Shown here one piece after another: positions 9,275-19,346 of a stretch of 64,000 nt of DNA; the stretch's first letter is position 1; the number at the start of each line of letters is the position of its first letter. The translations under genes were made by a program, and so were the position numbers. Below the pieces are notes generated by a model. It had not been told where the DNA came from. It was given only the letters and a program-made list of their open reading frames with translations, and did not search any database. The DNA is from Haloquadratum walsbyi J07HQW2 (GTDB lineage: Archaea; Halobacteriota; Halobacteria; Halobacteriales; Haloferacaceae), in assembly GCF_000415985.1 (NCBI RefSeq), contig NZ_KE356561.1, forward strand, positions 311,660-375,659, given 5' to 3'.

Positions 9275-10342
9275 TCAGCGAATCCCCTCAATTTCTGTCC
9301 ATAATTTCCATCCATCGTCGACACGGCGGAATTCGTATATCACTGGCTCAGTCGCACCGCTCAACCGTACGGGTAACCTGGCGACTGCTGAGTCGTCCTG
9401 TCGTCGTATAATTTCAAAATTGACAAGATCAATTGCAAACGTTCGCACCCACTGGAGGTCTTGGGATGACCATGGATCAAGTGGTCCTGCATCCGCGATA
9501 AGATCATTTGCTTTCTTCTTCGCACCGTGATCAAGCACCGCCACGTACGCATCTGCAGCCGCCTCCGGGGAGATTTTACCGGTGGTTCGGAGTCCGCCAA
9601 TGGCTGCCCACAACTTAATATTTCCAGCAGCTGTCTCCCGGAATTGATACCGAGTTGTCTCTTTGTTGTCGTCAATCGCAATGTCGATGTCGGTAATAAC
9701 CTCAGTATCATCTGTCCTAACTGCATCGAAGTTGACAAATTCAAACTCGAAGGCACTCACCTAGTCGAATTCCTGCGAGGACCATGGTGAGAGTTCACCA
9801 GCAGCAGCAATCAGTTCGTTCACACGAGCATCGAGTGCTGCCACATACGCTTCTGCGACAGCTTTCGCGTCTGTTTCTGGTGGGTGTGCTGACGCTGATC
9901 TAAGACCATCGATGGCCTCCCAGATCATCCATCCAGCTTTCGTCTCACGGAATCGATATCGAATAGTGTCGCTGTTCTCGGCAATACGCAGTTTGATGTC
10001 TGTCATGACACTCCCGGTGTGCTGCTCGACTGTTTCGCACCCGAGATATTCGAATTCGAAACTATCGACCCAAGCAAACTCTTGACGAGACCACTGATCA
10101 AGATCCCCGTGCGACGCGATGAGTTTGTTCACCATCTGTCGGTTGCCAGCGTCAAGTGCCTTGATATATGCTTGAGCAGTGTCCTCCGAGTGACTCTGCT
10201 CTGGAGTGGTATCTGTCCTCGTTGTCCGCTCAGACACAACTGAAGTCGCTGCAGTTTGACCTGCGGGAAGAATTATCCTGCTCGTCGTCGCCGCAAGGAG
10301 GCGTCGGCGGCTGAGGGTTGGTCGTCGTTTGACATCAGTCAA
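9275..10342 (-). pseudogene. Exported protein of three ~90-aa repeats, interrupted by a Trp-to-amber codon
   Basis: The single frame from ATG 10342 to TGA 9275 is open except for TAG at 9761-9763. The N-terminus SRRRLLAATTSRIILPAGQ looks like a Tat-type signal. Three tandem copies follow of a domain beginning AQAYIKALDAG / AEAYVAALDAR / ADAYVAVLDHG, with the core ...PWSSQEF-W-V...FEFE and ending GW..WEAIDGLR. The layout (helix, strands, W-rich end) is like NTF2/SnoaL-type domains; that assignment is tentative. The amber codon occupies exactly the Trp conserved in the other two copies (QEFAWV, QDLQWV), so a TGG-to-TAG change is evident. Without readthrough only the first ~193 residues would be made. 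No adjacent partner genes. Confidence 0.65.
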
Positions 10343-10561
10343 ATCACCAGTCGTATCGCTCTGAAAGTCTCACGCGGGGAATATCTACAACCACGAAATA
10401 TCAGTTGAACGTGCATTCGAATCATAAAAAACATACTGATGAGATGTACAATTTGAATCAGTCGAGATAAACCAAAATTGACTGTCTGTGAGTAATCGCG
10501 GCGAGTCCTGATTCAGACGATGATTTTCTGCGTGAAATAGCGACCGTCGATTGAAGAGTGA

Positions 10562-10840
10562 AAAGCAAAGAACGGAGAGGAACGCCTACTGGAACACCAG
10601 ATCCCACTTCGATTGAGTTTCTATGCTGGGCTTGGGGCAACACTCAGTATTGATGACGACACGCTCTCCGATCCACTTGGCTTTCCAGATGGCTACTGTC
10701 GTGTGTGTAATGCGGATATTCGTGAGAACAAGAACTACTGCTCGGCAGGATGTGAGCAAAACGACCGATCAAATCGGTTCTGTGAGACGCGTGAGGACCG
10801 ACTCGACTGGGACAGCACAATCCGATCCGATATCACGTGA
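10562..10840 (+). CDS. Small zinc-finger-like protein, N-terminus uncertain
   Basis: The open frame contains CRVCNADI, then YCSAGCEQ and FCETRE, giving four to five Cys in a treble-clef-like arrangement. Only a TTG (10613) could start it; no ATG or GTG exists after the upstream TGA (10559-10561), and the readable part extends back to 10562 (EERLLEHQIPLRL). It may thus be the 3' end of a longer gene. Zn binding is inferred from cysteine spacing; function unknown. Confidence 0.4.
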   Translation, partial: KAKNGEERLLEHQIPLRLSFYAGLGATLSIDDDTLSDPLGFPDGYCRVCNADIRENKNYCSAGCEQNDRSNRFCETREDRLDWDSTIRSDIT

Positions 10841-10968
10841 GTTACTTTCCCGAAGAGACGGTCGCAGTTTGCCGTTCATGCCACAACAAGCTCCATATGA
10901 CCGATACGATAGCTTCTATCCCGAGTTGACGCCTTCTCAAGAGGAGATAGATGAGTTCTACGACTGAG

Positions 10969-11169
10969 TCACTGTCCACGTAGGCGAGTCGAGAGGGTCG
11001 GTATGAAAGCATAACCACAGACAAGGAGAGTAATAACGAATAGAGGAAACCCCAGCCCGCTCTCGTCTGCGATAATAAGTCCCGTTGTAAGAATTGAGAT
11101 CGCCATAGCGATGAGTGCCGTGCGGATTGAGCGGAGGTGTACATCAAGCGTGATCTGCTCGTCGGTCAT
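10969..11169 (-). CDS. Small two-helix membrane protein
   Basis: A 66-aa protein: polar start MTDEQITLDVHLRSIR, span ALIAMAISILTTGLIIAD, short loop, span LGFPLFVITLLVCGYAFI and basic end RLRGQ. Start and stop are clean and the codon pattern is regular. It belongs to the local island of small membrane proteins. Function unknown. Confidence 0.6.
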   Translation of the reverse strand: MTDEQITLDVHLRSIRTALIAMAISILTTGLIIADESGLGFPLFVITLLVCGYAFIPTLSTRLRGQ

Positions 11170-11445
11170 ATGTGGACCACATTCGTATTCGGTATGAGCC
11201 TTCTGAACTAGTCTATCGGAACAGTGATTCGAGCGACACTAGCGGTGCAAAAGGACAGAACCTCCTTCGAACTAATGCCATCTTAATCGGAGGTAGACAG
11301 GCTCTACAAGTGATAATCCACATCTTTTACAGAGGCTGTAGCTTATGAACGGTTCAATAGCGTCAGAGACCCCTCACGCCTGGGAGTTGCTCGGTACATC
11401 GGATTAACTTATTATCTGAGGGAGGGGTATCACATCCTTATAGCT

Positions 11446-11655
11446 GTGAACCTTCGACAGACAATCAGCGGAAGCGCACTACCTCTGTTACTCCTCATTA
11501 TCAGTATCGCACTTCTTCTCAATCCGATTCTGGACTTTTCACAACTGGTTTCTGATGAACTGCTTCCTGATGGGGTGTTTAGCTTGATACTCGGGATTGT
11601 CCTTCTCGCTGGTGGGATCCTCTCGTATTGGTCTAACACAGGCTCAGACGGTTGA
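11446..11655 (+). CDS. Small two-helix membrane protein
   Basis: A 69-aa protein starting with GTG (MNLRQTISG). Spans are LPLLLLIISIALLLNPIL and FSLILGIVLLAGGILSYW, separated by a short acidic loop. A long-shot alternative is a holin-like role. No family recognised. It is transcribed in the same direction as the next two plus-strand genes, but gaps of >100 bases argue against one tight operon. Confidence 0.5.
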   Translation: MNLRQTISGSALPLLLLIISIALLLNPILDFSQLVSDELLPDGVFSLILGIVLLAGGILSYWSNTGSDG

Positions 11656-11773
11656 TACACGGATGGACTCTGAGGACGAATCCCAAACAACAAGACAAAA
11701 CATCGTGAAATGGGTTCTGTAGCGTTCTGAACGTAATTATGATAACCCGCACCTGCAACCATCGAATTAAGTA

Positions 11774-12025
11774 ATGCCCATGCTCATAGATAGATTAAGC
11801 TCTCGATTACTGTCCACGGACTATGCTGAGTGGCATCGTCCACGAGTTGCGAGGAAACTCGTAGCCATTCTCGCACCCCTTCTTACTCTCGGTGGAATCG
11901 GCATCGGTCTGGTCGCTCAGCACTCTGCGGTGCTTGACACTATTCCACCGATTCTGTTCGGCTTAGCGACGCTCATAGTTGGGTTAGTTTCTCTTGCTGT
12001 CATTGACTCCGTCTCGCATAGATAG
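11774..12025 (+). CDS. Small membrane protein, paralogue of the protein at 5845-6069
   Basis: An 83-aa protein. RLSSRLLSTDYAEWHRPR matches the N-terminal segment of the 74-aa protein at 5845-6069, followed by two aligned hydrophobic spans (VAILAPLLTLGGIGIGLV and ILFGLATLIVGLVSLAVID). A second in-frame ATG at 11780 is possible. The conserved soluble N-terminus with its STD-x-x-E/A-W pattern suggests a contact surface kept under selection. Function unknown. Confidence 0.65.
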   Translation: MPMLIDRLSSRLLSTDYAEWHRPRVARKLVAILAPLLTLGGIGIGLVAQHSAVLDTIPPILFGLATLIVGLVSLAVIDSVSHR

Positions 12026-12426
12026 ACAGAGCAAGAGTGTGGCTTACTGGATGTCTACTCAACGAGAGTAATAGCAGCCGTACCGTCGAACAGAATTTGG
12101 AACAAGAAAGCTATTCATACGCAGTCTTGAGCCCTTAGAAGTCGAAATAGGATGTAACTGTAGATGTGTCATTTCATACAGAGACGGCTCCGTGCGGCAG
12201 TAGATCCTCTATCCACTCTCGGTTGGGAGCTTGTCCGATCACCTCAATCAGTCGGTCGCATGTCTCGCTCATCAACATAGTTGTTACTGTTGTATGTGTC
12301 AATAGATTAATTTACGGTCTCGGTCACAGAGGAAACAGCTGTGTTTTCAGCATCGAAAATATCTTTATTATCGACATTTCGTATGTATCTATTGGAAAAG
12401 TGAAACGAAAAAAGATAATAATATTG

Positions 12427-12726
12427 ATGAGTATTGAATTGCTCGGACTTATGATACTTTTGATGAGTTTCATCTGGGAACTCAGTCAGGGCTCGTTTCA
12501 GACAGTCTCTGAGTATGCTCCGATGTTTCTGCTGGTAGGTATCTCTGCTCTCGGTATCGTTCTTGATCTTGATGATGAAACACTTCCTGAGATAATCGTG
12601 CCGAGTTCAAAATATATCCCTGATACCGAACTGAGCCCCCTCGCAACTCAGATGCTCATCGTGCTTGTGAGCGCTGGTGCGATTGCTTTCCTGCTCATTT
12701 CCACGTACCTGTATGTCGGGGTCTGA
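12427..12726 (+). CDS. Small three-helix membrane protein, paralogue of the protein at 13549-13818
   Basis: The ATG at 12427 gives MSIELLGLMILLMSFIWE and ~99 aa in total; the frame is open further upstream but that extension is AT-rich and unlike protein. The C-terminal part, YIPDTELSPLATQMLIVLV, aligns with AIPNEELSSLASRIIITML in the minus-strand protein at 13549-13818, and the helix order agrees. This is a second duplicated pair in the island. Function unknown. Confidence 0.6.
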   Translation: MSIELLGLMILLMSFIWELSQGSFQTVSEYAPMFLLVGISALGIVLDLDDETLPEIIVPSSKYIPDTELSPLATQMLIVLVSAGAIAFLLISTYLYVGV

Positions 12727-12733
12727 TGCTACA

Positions 12734-13054
12734 CTACCCAACTCCGATTACAGTCATACCCATAGAGCCAATCGAGATGAGTGCCATCGTAGTGACGACC
12801 CATACGATCCAGTCTGCAGGGAGTTGTGCAGACGGGTCAGATGCGGATTTCCACTGATACGCACTCCCGAGAGTCACTCCGATCCCACCAATAAAAAAGA
12901 GTAGTCTATTGAAGCCAGTCTGCCACCCCCACCCGATTCGGACGAGTCCCCCGCCACACACCATCATTGAGGTATAATAGAACAGAGGCTTATTCATACT
13001 GGCGGGAAACGACAATCGAGTATATTCCTTCTGCCGAGTGTCTCTGCCTGACAC
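12734..13054 (-). CDS. Small multi-pass membrane protein
   Basis: A 106-aa protein with about three hydrophobic spans (LFYYTSMMVCGGGLV, RLLFFIGGIGVTLGSAY, WIVWVVTTMALISIGSMGM). The start may instead be the internal Met at 12997 (MNKPLFYY), which gives 87 aa and removes a polar extension. It converges with the gene ending at 12726, only 7 bases apart. Family not recognised. Confidence 0.5.
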   Translation of the reverse strand: MSGRDTRQKEYTRLSFPASMNKPLFYYTSMMVCGGGLVRIGWGWQTGFNRLLFFIGGIGVTLGSAYQWKSASDPSAQLPADWIVWVVTTMALISIGSMGMTVIGVG

Positions 13055-13165
13055 GCGATATCCATATTAATGAGACAATAGAACTATTATCTGATGTTTG
13101 GACTCACATCCTCTGACAACGGATAAATTAGAACAAAGACGAACAACTCTCAGGGCGATCCAAAG

Positions 13166-13414
13166 ATGGACCGGTGGAAACGACTGTTTGATCTAGACCG
13201 ACTGATACCAATCATACTCGGATTTGTCGGCGGGATAACGGGGTTATTTGTCGCCTTTCAGGATACAGGTGAGAACACAGCTTCTCTCGGGTTGGTCAGC
13301 GTAAACCCGAAGCTGTTGGGACTCGGGTGTGCGTGCTTGATTCTCTCGGGATTTCTCCTAATCAGGTACTTCTATCTTTATGAAGACGGAAATCCATACG
13401 AGTATCTTCCGTGA
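13166..13414 (+). CDS. Small two-helix membrane protein
   Basis: An 82-aa protein: amphipathic start MDRWKRLFDLDRLI, spans IPIILGFVGGITGLFVAF and LLGLGCACLILSGFLLIRYF, tail YEDGNPYEYLP. Clean start and stop. Part of the membrane-protein island; function unknown. Confidence 0.6.
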   Translation: MDRWKRLFDLDRLIPIILGFVGGITGLFVAFQDTGENTASLGLVSVNPKLLGLGCACLILSGFLLIRYFYLYEDGNPYEYLP

Positions 13415-13548
13415 CGAACGGAGCAAGACCCTCGATGTATTAGTGACGATTCATACAGAAATACGCTTTCGGGCAGAGCACGAATATGAGACGAGATATT
13501 TGACACACCCGTCCAAATCAGATGGTACTCTCACGAGTCATTAACACG

Positions 13549-13818
13549 CTATACGTGCAGAGAGAATGACAGTAGAGATACTATTACGCCAGCTAGGAGC
13601 ATAGTGATAATAATACGACTAGCAAGAGAACTCAGTTCCTCATTAGGGATTGCCTCAGGCTCATACACTCCAGAAAGGATTGCACCACTCAGGCAGGTCA
13701 GTGTGACAGTTGCGATGCCCGACAGTATCAATAACGACCCTGATTCGGTCAGAGCCGTCTGCCCCATGTAGAGGCTGATAACGAGCATCGACAGAGCGAA
13801 TCCTGACTGGCGGTTCAT
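13549..13818 (-). CDS. Small three-helix membrane protein, paralogue of the protein at 12427-12726
   Basis: An 89-aa protein (MNRQSGFALSMLVISLYMG). The loop-plus-helix AIPNEELSSLASRIIITML matches the 12427-12726 protein. Both share a pattern of two helices, an acidic loop containing P-x-x-E-L-S-x-L-A, and a last helix. Function unknown. Confidence 0.6.
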   Translation of the reverse strand: MNRQSGFALSMLVISLYMGQTALTESGSLLILSGIATVTLTCLSGAILSGVYEPEAIPNEELSSLASRIIITMLLAGVIVSLLSFSLHV

Positions 13819-13941
13819 ACCGTCTGTTGTGGATCAGGATATATGATTATCGACGTTAGAGTAATGAGCTAGAAACAATCTGATCAGCATATATTCAGGG
13901 CTTATTCTCTCAGCTCCTAATCTTTCGGAATATCTTGTGGC

Positions 13942-14048
13942 TCAATCATTTGTGTTATCAACCATCTGATCGAATTTTGTTTTGATGATATTAACCTCGT
14001 CTTTGATATCTTCAGCTATCTCGGTTGGCGGTCGATGCCCCTCATACC
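13942..14048 (-). pseudogene. Possible 3' remnant of a truncated gene
   Basis: The minus strand reads EGHRPPTEIAEDIKDEVNII, then KTKFDQMVDNTND and a TGA at 13942-13944. It is protein-like (amphipathic helix) and its reading continues without stop for a short way into the flippase gene start. It may be the tail of a gene replaced by the flippase. Weak call. Confidence 0.3.
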
Positions 14049-14067
14049 TGAACTCTTTGTATGTAAT

Positions 14068-15534
14068 ATGAGCTCTGATAGTCTCGACAAGATAACTGAT
14101 GACGCATATACTTCTTCTTACAGCGATATCGCCGCTATAGTTTTCTCGAGCTTGATATCCTATATAATCATTAGTATAGTTGGGTCGGCTGGTTACGGGA
14201 TATATACGACCATAAGTAAGAATCTAGACATAGCAAAGGAATTATTCGTTGGAACATTCATCAGTCTCTCAAGAACTGTCCCAAGAGAGGAGAATGAGGA
14301 GAAGAATACGATAGTTGTAGTTTCGTTTTTAATAATCTGTGTTATACTGCTTCTATCTCTAGTACCCATCTTAAGATTTAGTGATCTAATAAAGACGAAT
14401 GTATTCAATAGCGTATCTTCTGAGTTAATTCTGTATATAACATTAGTATATCTATCTCTCTCTCTGTTCGTGCGATACGTGTATAAGATACTTACATCTT
14501 ATAAGAAGATACCGCAAGCTAATGCCGTTAGTCGATGGGCGTATCCGTTATCTAAGATTACAGCACTACTGCTCTGCTCTTTCTTTCTAGCGGCAACAGT
14601 ACAGAATGTGTTGATTTCTTTGGTAACAGCGTCGCTCATGACGGCTGTTATCGGTATTGGAGTCATAAAGAGGTATACGAAGTTTAACCCTCTCGATGTT
14701 AGTTTAGAGCAATCTCTGGTCAAAGACTACACAAAATACGTAGTTTCAGCTACATTTTCATCTGTTCTGGCGGGGCTACAGTACACTTCCCCTAATCTGA
14801 TGCTAGTGCTTGTGACACCAGAACAGGCTGGTGCGTTTGGTGTGGCTGTGGTCATCGCTTCGACTGTAAGAATTCCACTATCGGCGATTAACTCTATATT
14901 TCCTCAGTTCGCGACTGAGCTTTACGATGAGAAAAATCCTGCAAAAGTGGACAGATTGTTGAAGAGTACATCAAAGATAGCTGGATTCTTAGCGGTGATA
15001 CCCTCAATAGTTATAACTGTCTATCATGACGAACTGATATCCCTATTTTCAGCAGCGTATGTACAATATAAGATCATAGTTCCGATACTAGTTACTGGTA
15101 ACCTAATTGCTGTTCTGATAGGAACTGTTGGATACCTGATAATGGTTACAGATAATGAAAACCAAAATATAGTGATCCAGTTCATCCTGATGTCAATCAC
15201 CATCTCATTATCATACTTTCTGACAATTAACTACGGAGTTATTGGACTTTCCACCGCATTATCGGTTGGTCTAACCTTGAACAACGGCGTCGAACTTCTC
15301 TACCTTCATTACAGAGAGGATATATTCTCCATAACTACTGGTCATATACATTTGTTCATCGTATATATCGCCGTGTCATTAGTACTCTCTGGAGTCAACC
15401 ATATTACAGGATTAATTATATCTATACCCGTATCCGCAGGAGTCATAGTAGTGTCAACATATATTAATTACAAGTTTGCACTTAGTGAACCCGAGAGAGA
15501 GGCGTTGGCTCACAAGTTCAATTCATTAGTGTAG
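14068..15534 (+). CDS. Wzx-type flippase / polysaccharide biosynthesis transporter
   Basis: About 488 aa with 12-14 hydrophobic helices spread over the full length, matching the MATE-like/RfbX polysaccharide transporter group. Early features are DIAAIVFSSLISYIIISIVG then SAGYGIYTT, the usual first helix and G-x-x-x-Y-G motif. Later come TPEQAGAFGVAVVIASTVRI and VNSIFPQFATELYD-like segments typical of flippases. I preferred ATG 14068 (MSSDSLDKI) to 14035. Known role of the family: moving lipid-linked glycans across the membrane. No glycosyltransferase genes are adjacent here, so its pathway is unknown; it seems intact though surrounded by decay. It is more AT-rich than the left flank. Confidence 0.85.
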   Translation: MSSDSLDKITDDAYTSSYSDIAAIVFSSLISYIIISIVGSAGYGIYTTISKNLDIAKELFVGTFISLSRTVPREENEEKNTIVVVSFLIICVILLLSLVPILRFSDLIKTNVFNSVSSELILYITLVYLSLSLFVRYVYKILTSYKKIPQANAVSRWAYPLSKITALLLCSFFLAATVQNVLISLVTASLMTAVIGIGVIKRYTKFNPLDVSLEQSLVKDYTKYVVSATFSSVLAGLQYTSPNLMLVLVTPEQAGAFGVAVVIASTVRIPLSAINSIFPQFATELYDEKNPAKVDRLLKSTSKIAGFLAVIPSIVITVYHDELISLFSAAYVQYKIIVPILVTGNLIAVLIGTVGYLIMVTDNENQNIVIQFILMSITISLSYFLTINYGVIGLSTALSVGLTLNNGVELLYLHYREDIFSITTGHIHLFIVYIAVSLVLSGVNHITGLIISIPVSAGVIVVSTYINYKFALSEPEREALAHKFNSLV

Positions 15535-15971
15535 ACTTCTGTGGTCGCAGATCTTAAAATCGATACAGCTTCCTGTAGCGTCTTGACTATGTGTCCACCT
15601 AATTGTACTGACAAGTGCGTAGCCTTTCTGATCAATTCTTTGTCTCTATATTAGTTTTTCTTACAGGTTGATCCTACAGCTATTCTTAACTCAAGATAGG
15701 ACTTAGAACCGCGTTAGCTGAGTAATAACTCGATAATATTTTGCGGAAAAACACGTACTTGTCGTAGGAAGATTTAGTGATCCAAGCGATACCTACAAAC
15801 AAAGATTCCTAACACGATTGCGATCAGATTGATTAGAGCTCAGTCTGAGTTAGTATAATAGAATGTCGCAGGTTCTTCATGTATGAGAGTGCTTACCTGT
15901 TTCTGCTTGAATATATCCTTGTCGTGACAAGCTCCTACAAGACTCGGCAGGTTGTGTCCAGTAATCTCAAT
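15535..15971. other. Non-coding gap
   Basis: About 440 bases, AT-rich, with no supported gene, RNA or strong hairpin. Confidence 0.4.
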
Positions 15972-16808
15972 CTATCTCATACCTTCGCTCGTCCTTGGAT
16001 ATGCTTTAGATGTAGGAACTCGATCGTAGGTGAACGGGAAAGCCTCATTGATCTCCTCCCAGACTGATTGGATTCTCTCGTGCTTTCTTCCTATACTGGC
16101 ACAGTCTCACCTATCAGACTACCGTGTCGGAGAACTTCAACTCCGAGTATATTTTTGTGTAATTCCCGAGATCTGTTATCGCGTTCCTCTGAATCAAATG
16201 TCGCCGATTCGAAACCCTGTTTGAATCTTCCTCCATCTAGGAGTCGAACTGTCACTATAATGTCTCTAGTATCTACAGACCTCAGACCAACAGCCTCTCG
16301 TAACTGATCTTGAACTGTGATTAAGTTTTCTGAGATACCAGTATCTATGACCTCATTGCTTGCACGCTCTGTTTTCGCTCGTGATTGCTTTGACACACTC
16401 CTTCGGATTATCGATTTGTAGTTCTTCAGCGAACACTTCCCTGAAATCCTCTGCGATGATATTTGCGTGGTCAGTATTTTGAGCGAATACCAGAGTAAGT
16501 GCGTCTTTGATCTCAGCAATCTCATTGGCGACCTTCCGATGTGTGTCGTGGATATAGACATTCGTTCCAAAGTCGCTTAGAGAGTAGTATTTTCCATCGT
16601 ATACGATTCCGTCCATCGTCGCTTCAGTTTGTATGACGTATGGTCGAAATGGAACTATCTTGTCATCATCCAACGCTTCGTGGTAGTCGTAACTGTATAC
16701 ATGAGTATTATTATACCGCTGAATGGTTTTCACCTCATCGCATCTGTCTGAAAAGCGTCTTTTGAACGATGACTTTCGACTCTTGCTCTTTGTCGAATAG
16801 TATATCAC
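15972..16808 (-). pseudogene. Frameshifted gene of unknown function
   Basis: Three minus-strand frames must be joined. From ATG 16808 a 151-aa frame runs through YNNTHVYSYDYHEALDDDK, GIVYDGKYYSLSDFGTNVY and FREVFAEELQIDNPKECV. Near 16380-16360 reading shifts to KTERASNEVIDTGISENLIT, VQDQLREAVGLRSVDTRDI and TVRLLDGGRFKQGFES. Near 16091 it shifts again to ERIQSVWEEINEAFPFTYDR, ending at TAG 15972-15974. Together about 275 aa of globular, mixed alpha/beta sequence. I do not recognise the family. The ILVTVRLLDGG-type segment and the E-rich helices do not point to a transposase. Confidence 0.5.
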
Positions 16809-16818
16809 TTGACTGATA

Positions 16819-16848
16819 CATCTATGTCGTAACTGACGTAATTAGATC
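16819..16848 (+). repeat. Direct repeat copy 1 flanking the sensor kinase gene
   Basis: A 30-bp sequence containing TCGTAACTGACG matches 19692-19721 at 27 of 30 positions in the same orientation. The two copies bracket the histidine kinase gene. Confidence 0.7.
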
Positions 16849-17134
16849 TTATAGTTATTCCCTGACCACAGCTGGTCGATAGACGGTGTATCAGAAAGGC
16901 ATAATCACTGTGGCTATTGAGATAGTGCCAGCACGGTCATTCAATCCTTGGTATCTTCCTGAGTGGGCGTGTCGCCAATAACTACAAACGCAAGGAAATG
17001 AAGAGAACGAAAACATTCTATTTATTTTCAAACCGCTTACAGTGACTGCAAGACGACTGAAGGAATACCTGACAGGGATAATAACTTCTCAGAGCCAAAG
17101 CTAGAACACTCGGATGAATTATTTGACTCAACAT
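16849..17134. other. Non-coding gap
   Basis: About 290 bases between repeat copy 1 and the end of the kinase gene; nothing else recognised. Confidence 0.4.
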
Positions 17135-19346
17135 TCATTCCGATTCAATGTGACTTACTTCGACGTTATTCATCACAAACCGTGCCCCGCCTTCAGAGCC
17201 TTCTGTAAGAGATATTTCCCATCCGTGAGCTTCAGTGACTTGCTTCACGATTGAGAGTCCAAATCCAGTGCCTTGCTCGGTCGTCGTGTAGCCCGCTTCG
17301 AATATCTCATCTCGCTCATTCGCAGGGATTCCGTTTCCATCGTCCTCAACGTAGAATCCGCCCTCAAGTTCACCAATGGTGACTGTCACATCTTCAGTCT
17401 CACCTGAATGATCGATTGCATTCCGCATCAGATTCTCCAGCAACTGTGCGAGCCGATTTGAGTCTGCCTTGATACTCTGGGTGGGAGTGAGATCGATATG
17501 GATTGTTGCATCAGTTGTCTCAACATTCTGCCAGCAATTCTCAGACAACTCGGCGAGATTGACTGACTCTGTGCTCTTCATTTGCTCGTCTGCACGAGCT
17601 AACGTTAGAAGATTGTTGATCAGCTCGTCCATCCGAGTCAGTGCTGAGTTAATCGTGTCTATTCGCTTATTATTACAATGACAGTCCTCACGAAGGAGTT
17701 CCACGTTTCCCTCTGCAACAGACAGTGGGTTTCGGAGGTCGTGACTCACGACACTTACAAACTCATCTAACTGTTTGTTCTGGCGTTGGAGTCTTTGTCT
17801 GTTCTTACTCTGCTCGGTAATATTCTGTGCAACCGCCATCACATAAGGGATCTTTTTGTTATCATTTCTCACAGGCGTTACTTGAACTCGGTATCGTTCA
17901 CCTCTGTACTCCTGCTCGGTAGTGGTCGCAACCCCACTGAACGCTTGGTCGTATTGGTGGCAGAGTTCATCTGCAATTTCATCAGGAAGTACGTCGTGTG
18001 AGACGTGACCCTCAATGTCTGCGGGTGAAAGACCAACTCGGTTCAATTCATCACCCCGAGCACGGACAAATTCAAAATTTTCATCGATTAGGGATACTGC
18101 ACCGCTGGGGAAATTCTCTACCAGCGTCTTGTATTCTTGCTTCAGTTGCATCAGTTCTTGTCTTTCGCTTCGAGTATCAGTGATATCACGAACTGCACCT
18201 CGGAGTTTAATGATCCTCCTCATCCTCATCGCCCTCGCCATCGTACACGGGTTTGCCAGTGGTACGTACCCACTTTTGCTCATCTTCAGCGGTAATCAAT
18301 CGTACTTCAATGTTGTACGGGTCGCCGTGAGTGCGACAGTCACTCACCGCTGTCTTGATTTGTGCCTGATCATCAGGATGATAAAACTCGACTCCAGTCT
18401 CAATCGATGGCTCAAAGTTTCCATCAGGATCGATATCGTGGATTGCGTATGTTCCGTCTGTCCACCGTATCTCACCAGTTTCGATATCAGCCTCCCACCC
18501 ACCGACATCAGCTAACTGTTCAGTGTGTCGTAGCAGATCTCGACTCCGTTCGAGTGTTTCCGTCTGTTTGCTTCTGTCTGTAATATCTGTGTAAATAATA
18601 AATCCACCAGAGTCAGTATCGCAGATAGCGACTTGGATGAGGAATTTACGGAGACCATTTGCAGTCTCGCGGATAACTTCCCTTGATTTGAGGCGATTAT
18701 CCGCTTGAATACGCTGATTAATCGTTTTGGCTTCATTTATTCGATCATCAGGAATAATGTATGTGTCGAGGGAGTTACCGACGAGAGTGTTGGCTTCGTA
18801 CCCAAACACATCCTCGAAAGTTGCGTTTACCTGAGTGATGATTGGTTCGTCAGCTTCATATTGAACCTCCACGACGGGCTGTGAAAGACGGTTAAAAAGG
18901 GCTTCAAACCGCTGTTGTTCTTCCTGCGCCCACTGTTGAGCTTGTGAATGATCGACAGCGTTTCTGATCCGATGAGCCAATAACTCATACTGCTCAGTCC
19001 CAGATGATTTCTGGAGATAATCAGTCACTCCAGCAGAGATAGCCTCACTGGCGACCTCTTCGGATCCATTGCCCGTGTATAGAATGAACGGAAGCTCAGG
19101 GTACTTTGTCCGCACAGTTTTGAGAAACTCAATGCCATCCTGAGCAGGCATATCGTAATCAGAGATAATGCAGTCAAATGTTGAGTCAGCAAGACGAGCG
19201 ACCCCGTCGCTTGCACTTGCCACGGTCTCGGTCTCGAATCGGTCATCTTCACGTTCAAGCAAAGCTGTCGTCATTTCGGCGAAATCCAACTGGTCATCAA
19301 CGTGGAGGACAGAGATTGTGTCCTTGTGTTCCTTCCTAGCCGTCAT
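17135..19346 (-). pseudogene. Hybrid REC-PAS-PAS-PAS histidine kinase split by one frameshift
   Basis: The 5' part (ATG 19346) is a receiver domain: HVDDQLDF at the start, phospho-acceptor Asp in CIISDYDMPAQDG, and a K-containing TDYLQKSSG. Two PAS domains follow, the second ending at KWVRTTGKPVYDGEGDEDEE. Reading then shifts one base near 18210-18225 and continues with KLRGAVRDITDTRSERQELM, the normal PAS end, a third PAS, a HisKA domain (VSVVSHDLRNPLSV; His is the phosphorylation site) and an HATPase domain (N-box LENLMRNAIDHSG, G1 VEDDGNGIP, G2 GFGLSIVKQV). About 735 aa when joined. The shift lies in a short GAG/GAT repeat, a slippage-prone sequence. Signal unknown; such haloarchaeal kinases are soluble. 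Alternative: two separately translated proteins, since each half has a possible start. Confidence 0.75.

Noticed and set aside
12166-12426. 87-codon N-terminal extension of the membrane protein at 12427
   Set aside because: Irregular composition, no conserved pairing with the paralogue at 13549, and a good ATG exists at 12427.
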